A stretch of DNA of 61,176 nt from Helochares maculicollis (lineage: Eukaryota > Arthropoda > Insecta > Coleoptera > Hydrophilidae), in contig JAWQRO010000077.1 of the NCBI GenBank assembly GCA_033557835.1, positions 1-61,176 of the forward strand, given 5' to 3'. Below, in pieces: positions 1 through 13,471 of the stretch. How positions within the stretch are numbered: position 1 is the stretch's first letter; each line of letters opens with the position of its first letter. The notes beneath the pieces are model-generated. The model worked only from the letters and a program-made list of their open reading frames with translations, was not told the origin of the DNA and made no database searches. Position numbers and translations under genes: made by a program.

Positions 1-450
1 TATATATATATTATTTTAAAGAAGCCTCAATTTTAACTTTCTCAACTCCTGCATCAACAATGCTTAAGATACCGCCGCCTCTTTTAAACCACTCCTGACT
101 GCATTAAAAGTAAATTTCCGAGGAACGACCTAAAACGTTTTCTTGCTTTTTATAGAATCATAATTTGTTTCTCATTTAAGGCATTAACAGTTTTGAAAGG
201 AAGGCAACTGAATTAAAGCATTCCGTATTTTTTTCTTTCTTACACATTCATCAATAGCAATATTTTACTGTGTGTCAATAAGAGCACTAAATGTATATTT
301 CACATATAAGCATTTGTATTGCGTAGCCGTTAGTATGAGATTTAAATTTTACATGTAAAAAGAGTAGTGATTAGATGCTGCATAAATATAAATGTACCAT
401 ATTTTTATATCTTACTTTAACGTCGGTACCCAAAATTTAATACCAAAACA

Positions 451-468
451 TATATATATATATATATA
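451..468. repeat. (TA)9 microsatellite
   Basis: Nine uninterrupted TA units in noncoding DNA. The window also opens with a short TA run at 1-10. Confidence 0.9.
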
Positions 469-3136
469 GTTCAAACATCGACATTTTAAAATGTTGAATT
501 TTGAATGCGTTGGCATAGAATTGGCAATTCATAACTGGCATAATAGCTATGAAATTGTTCCATGCAAGAATCATTTCTTATGTTAATTTAATAGTTGTTA
601 TGCACTTCTAAATAACATATGCAAATAATCCGCGTATCTGCATTCGTAGTTTTAGCGTGACAGTGCTTTAACGATATATTTAAAAATTTGCATTTTCACA
701 AGCTTGTATCTTGTACAATTTATTTTGATTATGTGTCTACAGCGCCTTAAAATTGGCTTTTGTTTTATGAAGTAACAAGATAATCATTAAAAGCATGATA
801 CTTTACATGTAAAGTAATACAAGTAGGTAATTATTTTTTAATTATTATGCTACCTGGTAATTATAAAGGAATTATCTTGATTTGACCAACAAAATACAAG
901 ACGCTTAATATCTTAATTTGCTCACACTAGCATGTCAAAATCTTTGTACGCAAACCAAGTAATTTTCGTTTTTCTTCTTCCGCTACGGGTATTCTGATTA
1001 TGCTCCTAGAAGCGTAATTATCTAAATACGCTTTGCGTTGTGAATACAGTTTGCGCAAAATTTAAAATGTCATTCCCTGTGGTATTCATTATCTACTCAC
1101 TGGGTCGATATAATCTTTTCGGTTTGTTGTACATGATGGAACTAAAATCTATTTTCAAAGTATGCATAATAGATGGTGATAATCAGAAAAATTTTGTTGC
1201 TATTGGACAGACGTTCATTTAACAAAGAGCAAATTCGTGGTCGTAACATCAAGACAACTGAGTTGGGCATTTTCTTACATCTGTCTGAAAAACTAATAAA
1301 CAAGACGAGAGGAAACTGGCAACCTCTTCATCATATAATATCTGTGCTAGCAACCAGACCGGTTTATAGCTTCTTTTATGACACTTTTATTGCGTGCAAT
1401 TCACAACCAAATTTAAGAAAAATTTTTTGTTAAGGTCGGAAATCAATTAACAGCATAGTTTTATATTGCTTCCGTTTTCTAGCACATCTACGCTAAATGT
1501 TACCTTATGTCGAAATTTAGAAGATTTTAAGTAGCAAAACAGTTATAAAAATGGAACTGACGCGGCAAAGATTTCCAATAGTTTTTGTTGTTAATTTAAG
1601 AACCTGAAACAGGAAGATGGAAATATTTGGACTCCGCTTTTTAATGCTTTTATTATGTAATTTATAGTTTTTCTGTCGGCTTATTTAAGTGCATTAACAT
1701 TTCTGGTGTTTTATGTGCGCAGAAGAGTCTTTAGTCTTTGTTATGAGATCTTTGTCGTGGTAGTATTAAACTTTAATAAGAAAAAAGTGCGGTCATTCCA
1801 GTGTATAGTGAAAGTAAGGCTTCTTTGTATACTTATTCGTACTTACGTAAGGGAAAAAGAATTTTTACAAAATATCTTCGTTGATATATTACTCGAGGAA
1901 AATAAACAAAAACCAATTAAAGATGATGTTATATTGTACACATCAATCATTATGTGCGACTGAGTTCCAGTTTCTCTACCTTAGATTACCTTTTTAATGA
2001 GATTTCATTAAAATTTGCGAAACCATCCATCTTATTTATCAATTTCTCGGTTTGACTGCCTATGCATATAATTACTTCTCTCTTACTAATGAATTATTTT
2101 ATTATTTTATTATTCAGCACTTGCATCCAGACCCGATTGTGTCAATTATATGCATACGAATGCGCAGCACATCGCATCGCCTTCATTTCCATGTGCAATT
2201 TAATTAATGCGAATACTAATGAATATCGCCTTGTTTCTAAAATTAAATGTTAATCACGTGAATATATAGATAAGCTCTACTTCATACTTAACATTGTACT
2301 ATTCTTTACAAGTGCTAAGAAAAGCGGATGCAAATAAATTTTCCTAGTATCTTCAAAGAAATTTATTCTTCGTATTACATGGTCTTAGGTATAACATTTA
2401 TAGATTAACTCACAAACGTATTTAAAGCATTTTGAATATTCTCGCACTGCGTGTTACTGCATTAGTCTATTTCAGAGGTTATGTACAAGTAATATAGTGT
2501 ACATATGTACAATGAATATAACACTTGCTGTTTCACATAAGTGGCAATAGTAACTTTATTAAAACGTTTTATGGCCAATCTTTGAATCCATCATTTGTAT
2601 TGTGATTATTTTACAAAAATGCATATATTTTACTACTATTTTGAGAACGTTTAGAATATGTTTTAATGGTTTTCCGAATATTTTCTTTTGCAATTAAACT
2701 GGGCGACTTTTGAGCTTATATTTTTTTATATACTGCAAAGATGTTCCAATGTTTAGTATTGTAAATTATGATTCTATTCTCAAATTAACTTTTGATAGTT
2801 TTTAAATTTACTAGAACTATTTTACAATATTTTTCAAGATTTACACGGCGAATTTTTATTGTGTTTCATAATTTTCCAGATTTTGCACATTCAGCATTAT
2901 TAGTATTAACCATCTGAATTTTCATCATTTGATTTCTCAAATCACAAGCTTCAATTATGATTATCTCAGGAGTATAATTAACTATAATGATTAAGCCACA
3001 GAATTTTCAGGACTATTCATAATAGTCATAATTTTATTTCTAGGAATTTTATGAATCTGAATAAAAAATAGTCGGCCAGATTTTGTCCAATACGTTTTGG
3101 ACATGATTCGAAAGCACTAATAAAAGATATTCATGT

Positions 3137-3206
3137 AAATACTTTGAGCGTTTGATCTCTAATCCCTAAAATAGATAATTTGCATTTTTCGTTCAAAATT
3201 GTTCAC
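3137..3206 (+). repeat. Diverged interspersed repeat, copy 1
   Basis: Aligned without gaps to 25,372-25,441, 51 of 70 positions are identical by hand count. Both begin AAATACTTT, share CGTTTGAT and AATC.CTAAA, and later TTCAAAA. This is far above the roughly 28% expected between random A+T-rich sequences, so the two are probably old copies of one repeat. No terminal structure or coding capacity is visible, so its class is unknown. Confidence 0.5.
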
Positions 3207-6200
3207 TGCCACCTTAGACTTGTGGATTTTTAAAGTTTTATATGCAATTTTGGTAAGGTTTTTTAAGATGTTTGCATATACTCTAGTGATCTACATACAC
3301 CAAAACTTGTTCGAATTAAGCAAAAGTAAGCAGCAATTTCATCGCTTAGGTTGAATGAGATTGCGATATGAAATATTGTTCATACGTCAAACAAACACCT
3401 TTTTAATTTACCAAATCAGCGTAGTTAATTTTTATATTATAGAGGATGTTATTGACCTCATACAATACATCACACAGCAATGCTGGGAGCCGACCGAATA
3501 CGCAGACCTTTAAATACGCGTGATTTGCGACTGATCCCATTTATATGTCTTTATAAAACTGGCTTTAGACAATTAAAAACTGCTCTTAATGATAACATAT
3601 AAATGCGGACTATACCACGGCGGCAATTATTTACCAGTGGCGGTGGCAAAAACCACTATAGCCAGACGGCAACGTTAATTGCTCCCGCTTTTGCCAATTA
3701 TCTGACCAACAACCCATATCTTAAAACGATGCTCATTGCTATGGAAGAAAACAGAAAAAACAACCTTTCCGAGCTAAATATATTCATTATCCAGGTTTAC
3801 AACGTATGATTTACCCGCTGCCGACTATATTAACCATGTAATAAGAGATTCATCAAAATGCACAACGTTTATACACTAAACGAATGCACGAATAGAAGCA
3901 AAAACCTATAAAAATTGATAATAAATCTGCAATAGCCTTGCGCGTTAAAGTTTACTACATGTTGATGTGTATTTAAATTGTTATAAATTCTGTACGCTTT
4001 TGCAATAAAACGTTGGTTCGTTTTTTACTTTTTCTGAACAAATAATTTTGATTAGTTAGCAAGTCCGTTTTCAAATTTATTAAAATTCTTTTAATAAGCA
4101 AATAATATTAGTAACAGATATACGAACCTAATAATTTGCCCAATAAAGACTAACATTAATCCTCATGAAAGTATTGCAAATCTTTATAACATCATTACCA
4201 ATATTGCGAAACGCTGCATTATAGAAAATATGCATGCAATAAAGAAGCTAGTTTATAGAAACTGATTATAATTTACAACTATTTAGATGTTTGTTTATTA
4301 TATAGAATATATTACCGACAATTAAGTAAGGACTTATAATTAAGAATGTTCTTGCCAATTAAGTACATAATTACCTATATATAATGTTCGTTACACGAAT
4401 ATGATAACGCGTTAATTGCCTCTACGAAAGTCGATGCATTATTTTAATTGAATATTAATGTATGTTTGCAAAATACATTTTTTTTCACGTTGCAAATGTC
4501 CTTAACTTGTTATATCGAGCTATTTAATTCAAATACGCACTGCCTAAAAAATAGTCTATATTTTACTCATTGTTATGATATAGCATTAACCTATGCTACA
4601 AATTCGGGTACATCGTTAAAAGCTGCGCCCTTTTGGCAAGTGCTAGAGAGCGAACTATTTTTCCACATCCTTAATTTTAACACTACAAGTTCTACTCAAA
4701 TAAGAAAATTGCTTTATGCAAATAATTAGAAGTATTCCAAAAATTTTTTGCTGCAGAAGTAATAAAATTGGGAATAGCCTCTTTAAAAAAACAATAAAGA
4801 AATGTCGGCATTCCCTAGAACTGACACATCAATTAAGAAGGATCCTGTCAGAAAAAATCAAAACATCAACTATAAACATCAAACTTGTTGTGTCTTTTTG
4901 CTTCGGCAGTCATTTTGGTCACAGACTAAGTCGTAAAATTTTACGATCACCTTTGTGTTAGTTGTTGTCTTGCTCCAGAGGAGACAATAAACAGTTCTCC
5001 TGGGGAACATGATCGCGGCTGGTGCTGACGTCGCGACTCATTCAAGATTGTCGTCATTTATACTGATTTAATTGCCCGCTCGGATTGATCAAAACGTTTT
5101 TTCCAATACTTTAATCAATTATTTTAAAATTCCATTCCTATTGTTCTCGTTTCCATTTTTGCAAATGGGAATTATTTTGGTATGATAAAATATCTTCGTA
5201 TAAAACTTGCACTAGTATAACTTAACATTAAAGCATATAATTATATTTTTGTAGCGCTACAATGGTTGTAGAGCATTCCATTACTATCAATGCTGTCAAA
5301 ATTTTACCACGGTGCATAAATTACAAGACTCGAAATGCTTAATAAATGCTATCTCGAAAATATATAACATCTTAATAGTTTTCTGGTGTTAATGGCGTTG
5401 AACTTTACAAACGAAAGAATAATTTTAAAAACTATCAAGACATAAAATAAAAGAGAACGTTATAAAGCCTTCAAATATTTGAATATTTAAATGATTTGAA
5501 TACAAATACGAAAATTATGCAGTTGTTAACGTTCGTTTTATAGCTGGAGCAAGCAGTTTTAAATAAAAAGTCGAAAGTATTCAATTGATCCAATAAAATA
5601 TGTTTCCTAATAATCAATTATTGCCCATGTTTTTGTAAACTTGATGATGTTCTAGGAATTCAGCCTTAATTTGATTCTCACAAGTTAAAATGTACTATGT
5701 AGGTAGAAATTAAATGAAGATTAAACTATTTTCCACTGAAAAGTTGCCATTAAAGCGGTTTCAAACAAGATCAAATTAAGCAAATTAAAACTTTGGTAAA
5801 AGCGACGATCAGAAATCTTTGCTGTGGGTAAGAGTCTTAAGAGAGTTCAGATTCAGCCATTAAGTAAACCATGATATGATCTACCTTACTACGAAGTTTA
5901 AGAGTGAATACACTTATTACTTCGTAAAACTAATTTTATGTTGTAATGTTAGGAAAGCACTGTAACTAGTCGTTAAGTATGGCAATTACAAAAAGAGCAC
6001 ATAAAAAACCAGTACTAAACCGATAAAGATAAAAAGTGATTATGATAATTACATATAATTATAGAAAGAAAACGATAAAAGCTCATTACTTCTAAATGTA
6101 AAAGTTTCCAACATTTTTGTAAGTTATCGAGGGAGACTTGTTGAATTTAAAGAAATGTGGTGTGGTTGAATGAAGATGGCGAACCAAGCAAAAAAATATA

Positions 6201-8077
6201 CTCGCCATTCTTACCAAATGTAGAAATAGCGTGCTTGCTTGTGTAATAACTATATAAAAGGTAAGAAATCTTATTCCAATTAAATTTTTTGCTATTAAAG
6301 TGCAGTTTACACAAATGTCTTGTTTCTTGGTGGCAAATGTATGTGTGTCCTCAGCTTATGTGCACCTTGTTTGATTACAATCTCATGGCTCTAAACACAT
6401 GTCTTGGTTAAACATAATGCTTCTGTAATTACTTTATTTCTTTTACCGCATCTCGTCATTCAGTTAATGATACATTTAATGCTGGGTTAATTTGAAAAAC
6501 CTAACAGTAATCTTCTAATTGACACAAATTTCGGTTTGAAGATTTGTATTTTTTATTTGACGCTCAATGTACTATAATTATGTTACATATTCAGTACAAC
6601 TACTTCTACATAAAAATCACTAAATTTTGTCGAAACTCTTGCACAAATGAATTAAATTTTCAGTATTTAAAAATTAGATTTTTCTCATTTTGACTATTTT
6701 TGTGCCTGCTGTCTATATGTGTATGTATATGCGACAGCACTCAGACATTATTTAATTATATTAAAATTTAATTCACATTGATTTTTTATTAATATCCAAT
6801 TGCTTCATCATGCTACTTTTATTTGTAAAAATATAATAAAAAATATTTTTTGTAAGAAAAAAGTAAAGCTTAATCCAATTTAAAGTTGACGCCAACAAAA
6901 ATGTTTTAACTTACACCTCAAAAGTACAGCCAAAGTGGGATGCTGCTGCTCAGAAGCAATACATTTCACAATCGGTCGACATTAGGAAAAGAGTGAAGTA
7001 AAAATGTAAAAATTTGAATGCAAAGACAAAATTAAAACGTTAAAGGAAAAATAAAATATAAAAATGTAGTGTATAAGAAACCATTTTAACGCTAAAAACT
7101 AAATGTACCATATGCGAACAATAATTTGAATTAAGCCTTCAGCACTTTGAACTCTCAATTAAGAACGTCCAGGTAAGTAAGTATTTGCTACTTAAAAACA
7201 TTATTGAGGGAATCAACTTAGATTTTTTAAGGTCATTATTGATATGTTTTATATTTAAAAGTGAGGATTATAAAATGAAGAAGAATATGAAATAGATAAA
7301 ATGCCAAGAACAATATTAGGACTAAATGTTGTCTGTTCCTTAAGTGCTTCCTGCTCTACATTTACTACCGCAATATCAAAAGTCAAAACTGATCTGAAAC
7401 TGGATATTTGCTAGAAAGCTATGTAGGTGCCGTGAGCCCTGAAAATATAAAAATATTGGCAAAAAACAAAACAATGTCCAGTAATTGAGCAGTTAAAAAA
7501 ACATTGAAACTCATATTCCCAAAATTAGTTTTAAAATGCTACACTTTTAAAAATGATAAAATATTACAAACGGCTGATTAAGATAAAGAGGTCATAATTT
7601 ACGAAAATTTTATTATAATTCCGACAAAAGTGGCAACCATAATTTGGAAAATGTCTATTCTTATTGATAACATGAACTCTTAATGCTTATTGTACATTTG
7701 TTAATATACCATGTTGCTTAACATTTTTAGATCTGGTGTTTTTTATAATGTAGTATTCGTATCCCATATCCGTTATACCGCTTGAAAGTGTCTGACTAAT
7801 ACATATCAAAATATCAATGAATTTTTGTATTAAAATCTACTATGGTTAAGAGAAAATGTTTTACGAACCTGTTGGCTGCTGACTAAATATATTTTATAAG
7901 AGCGTTATCTAAAAATATATTTTGATTTTATACATCTTTTTACGGTTAAAAGCAAACTATTAGATTGGCACAAGCTTTAGCGATTAATGTAGTTGAAAAA
8001 ATCAGAACTCAGTAGATGCCAATATTTACTTTTAATAACTGTATTGCTCTACCTCAAATGGTTGAGTGCTATCGTGT

Positions 8078-8091
8078 ACACACACACACAA
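8078..8091. repeat. (AC)n microsatellite
   Basis: Seven AC dinucleotides in A+T-rich noncoding DNA. Confidence 0.85.
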
Positions 8092-8914
8092 AATGGATTC
8101 AAAACTTGAAGATCTGCCAAAATCACGAAGTCGAATTTTATTATGATTCCAATTCATTCCCTTGTAAAATACTTGGTATATAATAGTTATGCTGGAACGA
8201 AACATTTAATCTCTCAATAAAGAATCAATAACATGTTGACTACCAATAAATTTACTACTTGTAATCACTACTTGAAATTATGATCTTAATAATCTCTTCT
8301 ATTTCCTTTCTAGGTAAGTGCCTTCCTCAAAAGCAATTATAAAATCTTGTCAGACCAGTGGTGAGTAATATATTTAAGACAAATAAGGTGCATGATGCTC
8401 CTTAGCAAATTGATTGTTTCCTTGCGATGAAGTAGTCAAGATTACTACCTACAAATATCCGCGTCAGTTTTACAAACGACTTCCGGGCGCTGGACTCTCC
8501 TTCCTTCATTCATATGTAAAACAAATCCCATGTTGTTTTAAAATGGAAAGGAAATAAAATGATATTCCACTTTTGGGTTGCAACACAATCTGCGATCTTT
8601 CGAACAAGCTCCAAATTAATGTTCGTGCTTTATGATTCCGCTTGTGTAGATTTCTACACTGGATCATTTTTCTAAAGCCGTGTACTATCTGACACTCCTG
8701 CATGCTGATTTTCAAGAATCTTGACTTTTAACAAATGCCGTGTTGTTCTTGACTGAGATGTCACAGCATGGAACCGTGTGATTTATATTGACTGCTTCGC
8801 ACAACAATGGCGTAAATTATAACGGAGAAAAGAAACAATGACATCCTCGGTCATTCGAAGAAAATTGGTCAGTAGTAGGTATAAGAACAGTAGCTACTTT
8901 TGGATTGCAAGTAC

Positions 8915-8928
8915 ATTTGGCGCCAAAT
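8915..8928. promoter_or_regulatory. 14-bp perfect palindrome containing an E2F-like site
   Basis: ATTTGGCGCCAAAT reads the same on both strands and contains TTTGGCGC, which fits the E2F consensus TTTSSCGC, in both orientations. There is no gene or promoter nearby that I can identify. A functional role is only inferred from the motif. Confidence 0.25.
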
Positions 8929-10815
8929 TTTGTCTATATTTCGGGTAGTATAGCAGGTAATAGTAACGTATTTCACAAGAATGACATTAGCATACAAGAT
9001 GTGGCATTTTACAACGCTGACGTGTTTACGTTCACTCCCTGTCTAAATCATCTTGTTAAAAGGAAAGCCGAAACTGATGTCGGATTCTGTTTCAAGTGTT
9101 TATTTTAGGAAATGTGTTTGCAACGTGACACAATAAAATTTAATTTTAAATATACGAACTGACATAACTTACTACAAAAATCATAAGCAGAAATATAGCC
9201 CTCATATTTCTACTTCAGATGCGGCTCTTTAGAATATCAAAGTGAATCACTAGAATAAGAGAAACGATATTTAAACTGCTCTACTTTAAAGTTGAGTTCT
9301 GGAAAATGTTTTGGCGCCTATCAAAAATTATTTATAAAAATCATGTAGCTCAAAAAAACCGCCAATTTAGGTTTGAGGTTTTGTTTTAAGATGATTTATT
9401 TAACAAAGCCTAGCATGAATTAGTGTCATGTTACACACTAAGCACGTACATCGAAATCCAGCTTTTTAATTAAACCTCTTTTAAATTATAAATCTCGTAG
9501 AAAAATGTTCAAACTTATATCAAAGAGTCGTGCACGAAATAAGAACATTCAAGAATTCGTAATGCTCTTCTTAATAGTTCGTAATGCGTTAGCTATAAGC
9601 AATCTCTGAGGCAATCGGAATGCTGCTAACAACTCATTTGAAGTGTACCGAGCTGACAGACGGTGACGGTCATTAAAATCTAGCGAGAACTACTTATAGT
9701 CAAGCCTGCAAATGGCAATAATTACCGATTCATAATTGGTGTGACCATTGACTTGGCTATTTGTAAACAGTAGATCGCAATTATAGGAGACCATTCAAAA
9801 CAAAGGTGCTATCTGAAACATTTCGAATGCAATTTTCCATACATATATGGCAGAACAGTATGATTCTCAAACATTCCTTTAAATTAAGCTTTTGTCTGAG
9901 GTATTTTTATGCATCGCAAGATAACTGAATGAAATTCTCTCTAATTAACTGAAATGTGTTCCCACCTTAAACAACGAGTATTAGGATTTTGGTAGACGAA
10001 GAAGAGGTAGTAATAACTCTTGAGTTCTCTAGTAGTAGTGAATGTAAAACTGGTATTCTACATTAATTGAACCATAAACCTGCTTGCTAAAGGCATATTG
10101 AAATGTTTATGGAGTTCAGTACAAAAACATCGTGTTAATAAATCCCGACTTGACAACTTTCTCCGAAACAACAACGTGTTAATTAAAATTCATGCATCAA
10201 TCATTATTGACGTCCAGTTACGATGTAACCTATAATTGCGGTAAATCGATTAATTGAACTTTATTTAAAAAATTATACACACCAATTTGTACAGAATTTC
10301 TTTAAGTCATACGTAAATCCTGACATTTTAATCATTAGTTATTGGTTTAAAACGCTGCAGCTAATAATGTTACTTTCATAAAAAGTACAGAATGTTACCT
10401 AACGTGTCCATTTAAAATACGAAACTTATTAAATATATTTTTAAATTATCATTCATTAAGGTAGCTATATTAACCACCATATTTAACGATATCAACCGAA
10501 GATAATCGGTAACTACATAAGTATTCCTTCTGCTACTTAGGTAGATTGTTTCTGGGGTGTATATGTAGAGATTGTACGTGTCCACAAGCATAGATAAAAG
10601 GAATTACGCTGTCTGCGTAGTTATTTTTAAATCATGTTATGCATATTAAATTTATTCTTCGAGTTACGAGGTAAATATTTATTCAAGATTGAAGAGAAAA
10701 TACTTGTATACAGAAAAATAATGAAGTTTTACATCGCTGGAATGACTAGCAACGAGGAAATATTATCATTCTTTGCGCAAAATTTCCTTGCGGATACGAA
10801 TGTCTCCGTTTACGT

Positions 10816-11280
10816 TTGTTCCTTGCTGATTCGAATGAGCTCTGCCTATTTTCTGATTGTTCAATCGCAAACATTTTCAACACGCTTTTACTTGCAACAA
10901 TTTGCCATTTAATACCGGCTTTTGACCTGCCTAAAGCTCTGGAATATTTCATCTATACCTTCGGTTTAAGTTTGCGAATTGTAAAGGAAGTTTACGTGTT
11001 AAAAGGGAACGGAAAGAATAGTGAAAAACTGTCCCAAAATATAAATGCAGTTGAAATAAATTGCTTAGGGACTGATTTAAAGATAGAGAACGTGACAAAA
11101 CAAAGATGCTTTTCCAAGAACTTATTCAATAGCGCCCTAACGATGATCTTTAGAAAAACGGTTGCATTTCGGCTATTTAGTCAACATTACCTATCTGCAT
11201 CAACTTATACTTCAAGATTTGTCATCGGCCTTTGTAAAGTATATTTAACTGTAAACTGGATTAAAACTTTTATCCACTGA
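10816..11280 (+). other. Longest unexplained open frame outside ci (154 codons), doubtful gene
   Basis: A 154-codon frame starts at an ATG (10,816) and ends in TGA, in a stretch whose other frames are also unusually open (10,634-10,912 on +, 10,746-10,952 on -). At the local base composition a run this long is expected about 0.05-0.1 times in the window, so it is mildly surprising. The translation has no motif I recognise; it is cysteine- and leucine-containing with hydrophobic stretches near both ends. There is no clear promoter, splice site or poly(A) signal. It lies only about 390 bases upstream of the mitochondrial cox1 insertion. It may be chance, a decayed insertion or an orphan gene. 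Confidence 0.15.
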
Positions 11281-11666
11281 GGATTTTTAATACTTTTATT
11301 AGTGGATCATTATTTACAAAATATTGTTTTCGCTTGGAACAATGAGACCAATTTTCGATTTTCGAAGTAGGTTTTCATTTACAAACAGATTTGCAATCCA
11401 CTTAATAATACTTATAGTTCTGCTATACGTTATTCCAGCGGTTTTAATCATTTACTTTTGCCAATTTTATATGTTATAAAAACGATTTCTACTTCATGAC
11501 ATAATTTACATTTGTGTTAACAGACACGAGTTCATTTTTTATGTCTCAGGAGCAGGAGTTATGCTTAAAGAAATTGCAACCAAAAATTTTCTATTCAAAA
11601 ACAAATAATTCATCTTTATATCCCTGAATTTCATAACTATTTTGCGAGTATTTAAGTTAAATTTAG
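11281..11666. other. Noncoding A+T-rich spacer before the cox1-like insertion
   Basis: Nothing recognisable. I looked for a continuation of the mitochondrial insertion and saw only short, unconvincing resemblances, for example CCCTGAATTTCATA near 11,622. Confidence 0.4.
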
Positions 11667-12300
11667 TTTGGAATTTATTGGTTCTGTTTATATTAGAATT
11701 TTCGCACGAATAAACAATATGGTTGGAAGAGGAACAGGTATAGCGTGAACTCTAGCCTTCTTTTCCTTACAACATTGCCCACGGAACAGCTTCTGTAGAT
11801 TAATAGCCTATGCAGCTTTATTATTACTTTTGTCTTTACCAGTTCTTATCAGTATTTTATTAACAGATTTAAATATCAATACTTCTTTGCTTGACTATGC
11901 ATGAACAAAATACTTCTTTTATTTGATTATGCGAATATGCTGAACAGTTTTTTTAATTCTTTAGAAGTTTTGGTTTATCTCACACGTTAGTAGACAAAGA
12001 AGTAGAACAAGCGAATAAAAATATAACAACTATTGCAGTTTTTACAGGAATTAAAATTCTCGAATGATTAGCAACTCATGCTTGTAACTCAATTTAACTA
12101 TTCACCTTCTATACTAAGAGCTTTGATTTTTGTATTCTTATTTATGGATGAAAGATTAACAGCAGGTGTTTAAGCTAATCCCTTTATTGATATTAGTTTT
12201 TACGATACACATTATGCTATCGCTCATTTCACTATTTTTATAGGTATTGTAGTGGCACCCATATGAAGGCTTTTTCAATGATTTGAAGTTATTTCATATG
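11667..12300 (+). pseudogene. Nuclear copy of mitochondrial cox1 (NUMT), decayed
   Basis: Read on the + strand with the invertebrate mitochondrial code, successive blocks follow the order of cytochrome c oxidase subunit I. They are CGAATAAACAATAT (R-[I/M]-N-N-M) at about 11,707; GAGGAACAGG and the GSSVDL-like part at about 11,790; LLLLLSLPVL..ILLTD.N.NTS at about 11,816-11,894; a weak H-P-E-V region; then TTIAV.TGIKI.EWLAT at about 12,026-12,076; YSPSML at about 12,107; and AHFHY-like codons ending near 12,291. A TGA at 12,065 sits where cox1 has tryptophan, which marks mitochondrial code. Several segments of cox1 are missing between the blocks, and frameshifts and nuclear stops abound, so it encodes nothing. 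It is an old organelle-to-nucleus transfer with internal deletions. Boundaries are approximate. Confidence 0.88.
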
Positions 12301-13448
12301 AAATTAGATTTTTTTATATGAGCCACACAATTATCGTATAAAATTAATAAAAAATATTTTACTCAAACTCTGCCAATCGGCAGCTACAATTTTTTTGTGA
12401 ATGATCCATTAAAACAAAATAAATTTATTGAAACAAACTAATCCGATGATAGCAATTTTAAGTAAATAGTAAAGCGACGTTCACTAAATACGTGGTATGT
12501 ATCTAATTGATGCAAACAAGTAGTTCTGATAGCGCCAAGTGTGGCGTGTAAAGCGTATGCGAAGCTGTTTGCCAACTAAACAGTCCAATTTTTTCTTTTC
12601 AGCAAATAAATCTTGAAACATTATGAAAAATCCCAAAAATTCTAGAGAGCAATCATATTGTTTAATAATGAGTTGAAGATATCTCAATTTCACAATGAAA
12701 AACAAGTCGTTCAACTATTTACATGATAATTATTTCAGTGAAAGATTCAATCATGACTTCTTAACTTCGAAAAAAAGTTACTACAAAGAACTAAGAGTAG
12801 TAAAGCACCACTTCCGGTTTTTTGATTTATACAAAATTGTATGCAATAAACAATTTTACAATATTTAATATTTATGTAATATTTTTGCAATTTTTCATTT
12901 TTCGGTGTGTTTAATACTAACCTTTGAGAATTATTTAAAAAGTACGCCTCTGGTACTCCGATTTACTACAAATGTTTCATTTCAAATCCATTGTTCTATT
13001 TGCATAGTTAGTGGAAAAAACGTCAAAACTTTATAGGTTATCAGGTACTTCTAGTAGTCTTGAATGTTTTTATTGTGTTGCTGGGACGAAATGTGGGATA
13101 TTAATATACTTTACTTGCTCTTAGGGTATGTTTGAAGAATATCTAAAAGTTTAAAGTCGGCCTAAAATGTACTTCAAAAACGGTCCGCAGACATTGAAAT
13201 GGTGTTATTTTTAATGACCCATCAATTTACGTGTTTGGTGTTCAATGTACTATAGTGGCTATCAGCAATCGTTCATAAATACGGCATCCTGCAGTGCGCA
13301 AACATAACCACAGCGATGGTGCCGCAGCAACAATGGTCTCGAGCAACCCCGCGGTATCACGATGGTCATGAGTTATTGCAGATGGATTTCACAGTCATAA
13401 ATCGTGCGCATCCCCGACTTCGCTCAGATACTATCTGACCTCCAGATA

Positions 13449-13471
13449 CAAACACAACACGCCCACGAAAA
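13449..13471 (+). repeat. 23-base motif, copy 1 (22/23 identical to copy at 26,442)
   Basis: Begins CAAACACAACACG and ends CACGAAAA; differs from 26,442-26,464 at one base (C here, T there). Both copies lie in CpG-richer pockets. An 11-base part, GCTCACGAAAA, of copy 2 recurs at 27,891-27,901 in a third such pocket. The function is unknown. Confidence 0.5.

Larger units (their letters stand above)
1..10633. other. A+T-rich noncoding DNA, no gene recognised
   Basis: No open frame in this stretch resembles a known protein, and all are short, as expected by chance at roughly two-thirds A+T. It holds a (TA)9 run at 451-468, an (AC)n run at 8078-8091, one half of a diverged repeat pair (3137-3206) and a 14-bp palindrome at 8915-8928. 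Slightly G+C-richer pockets near 3,600-3,720, 4,960-5,060 and 8,460-8,830 contain nothing I recognise. Given the + strand ci gene downstream, it is either 5' flanking DNA or part of a large 5' intron; the sequence does not decide between them. Confidence 0.6.
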
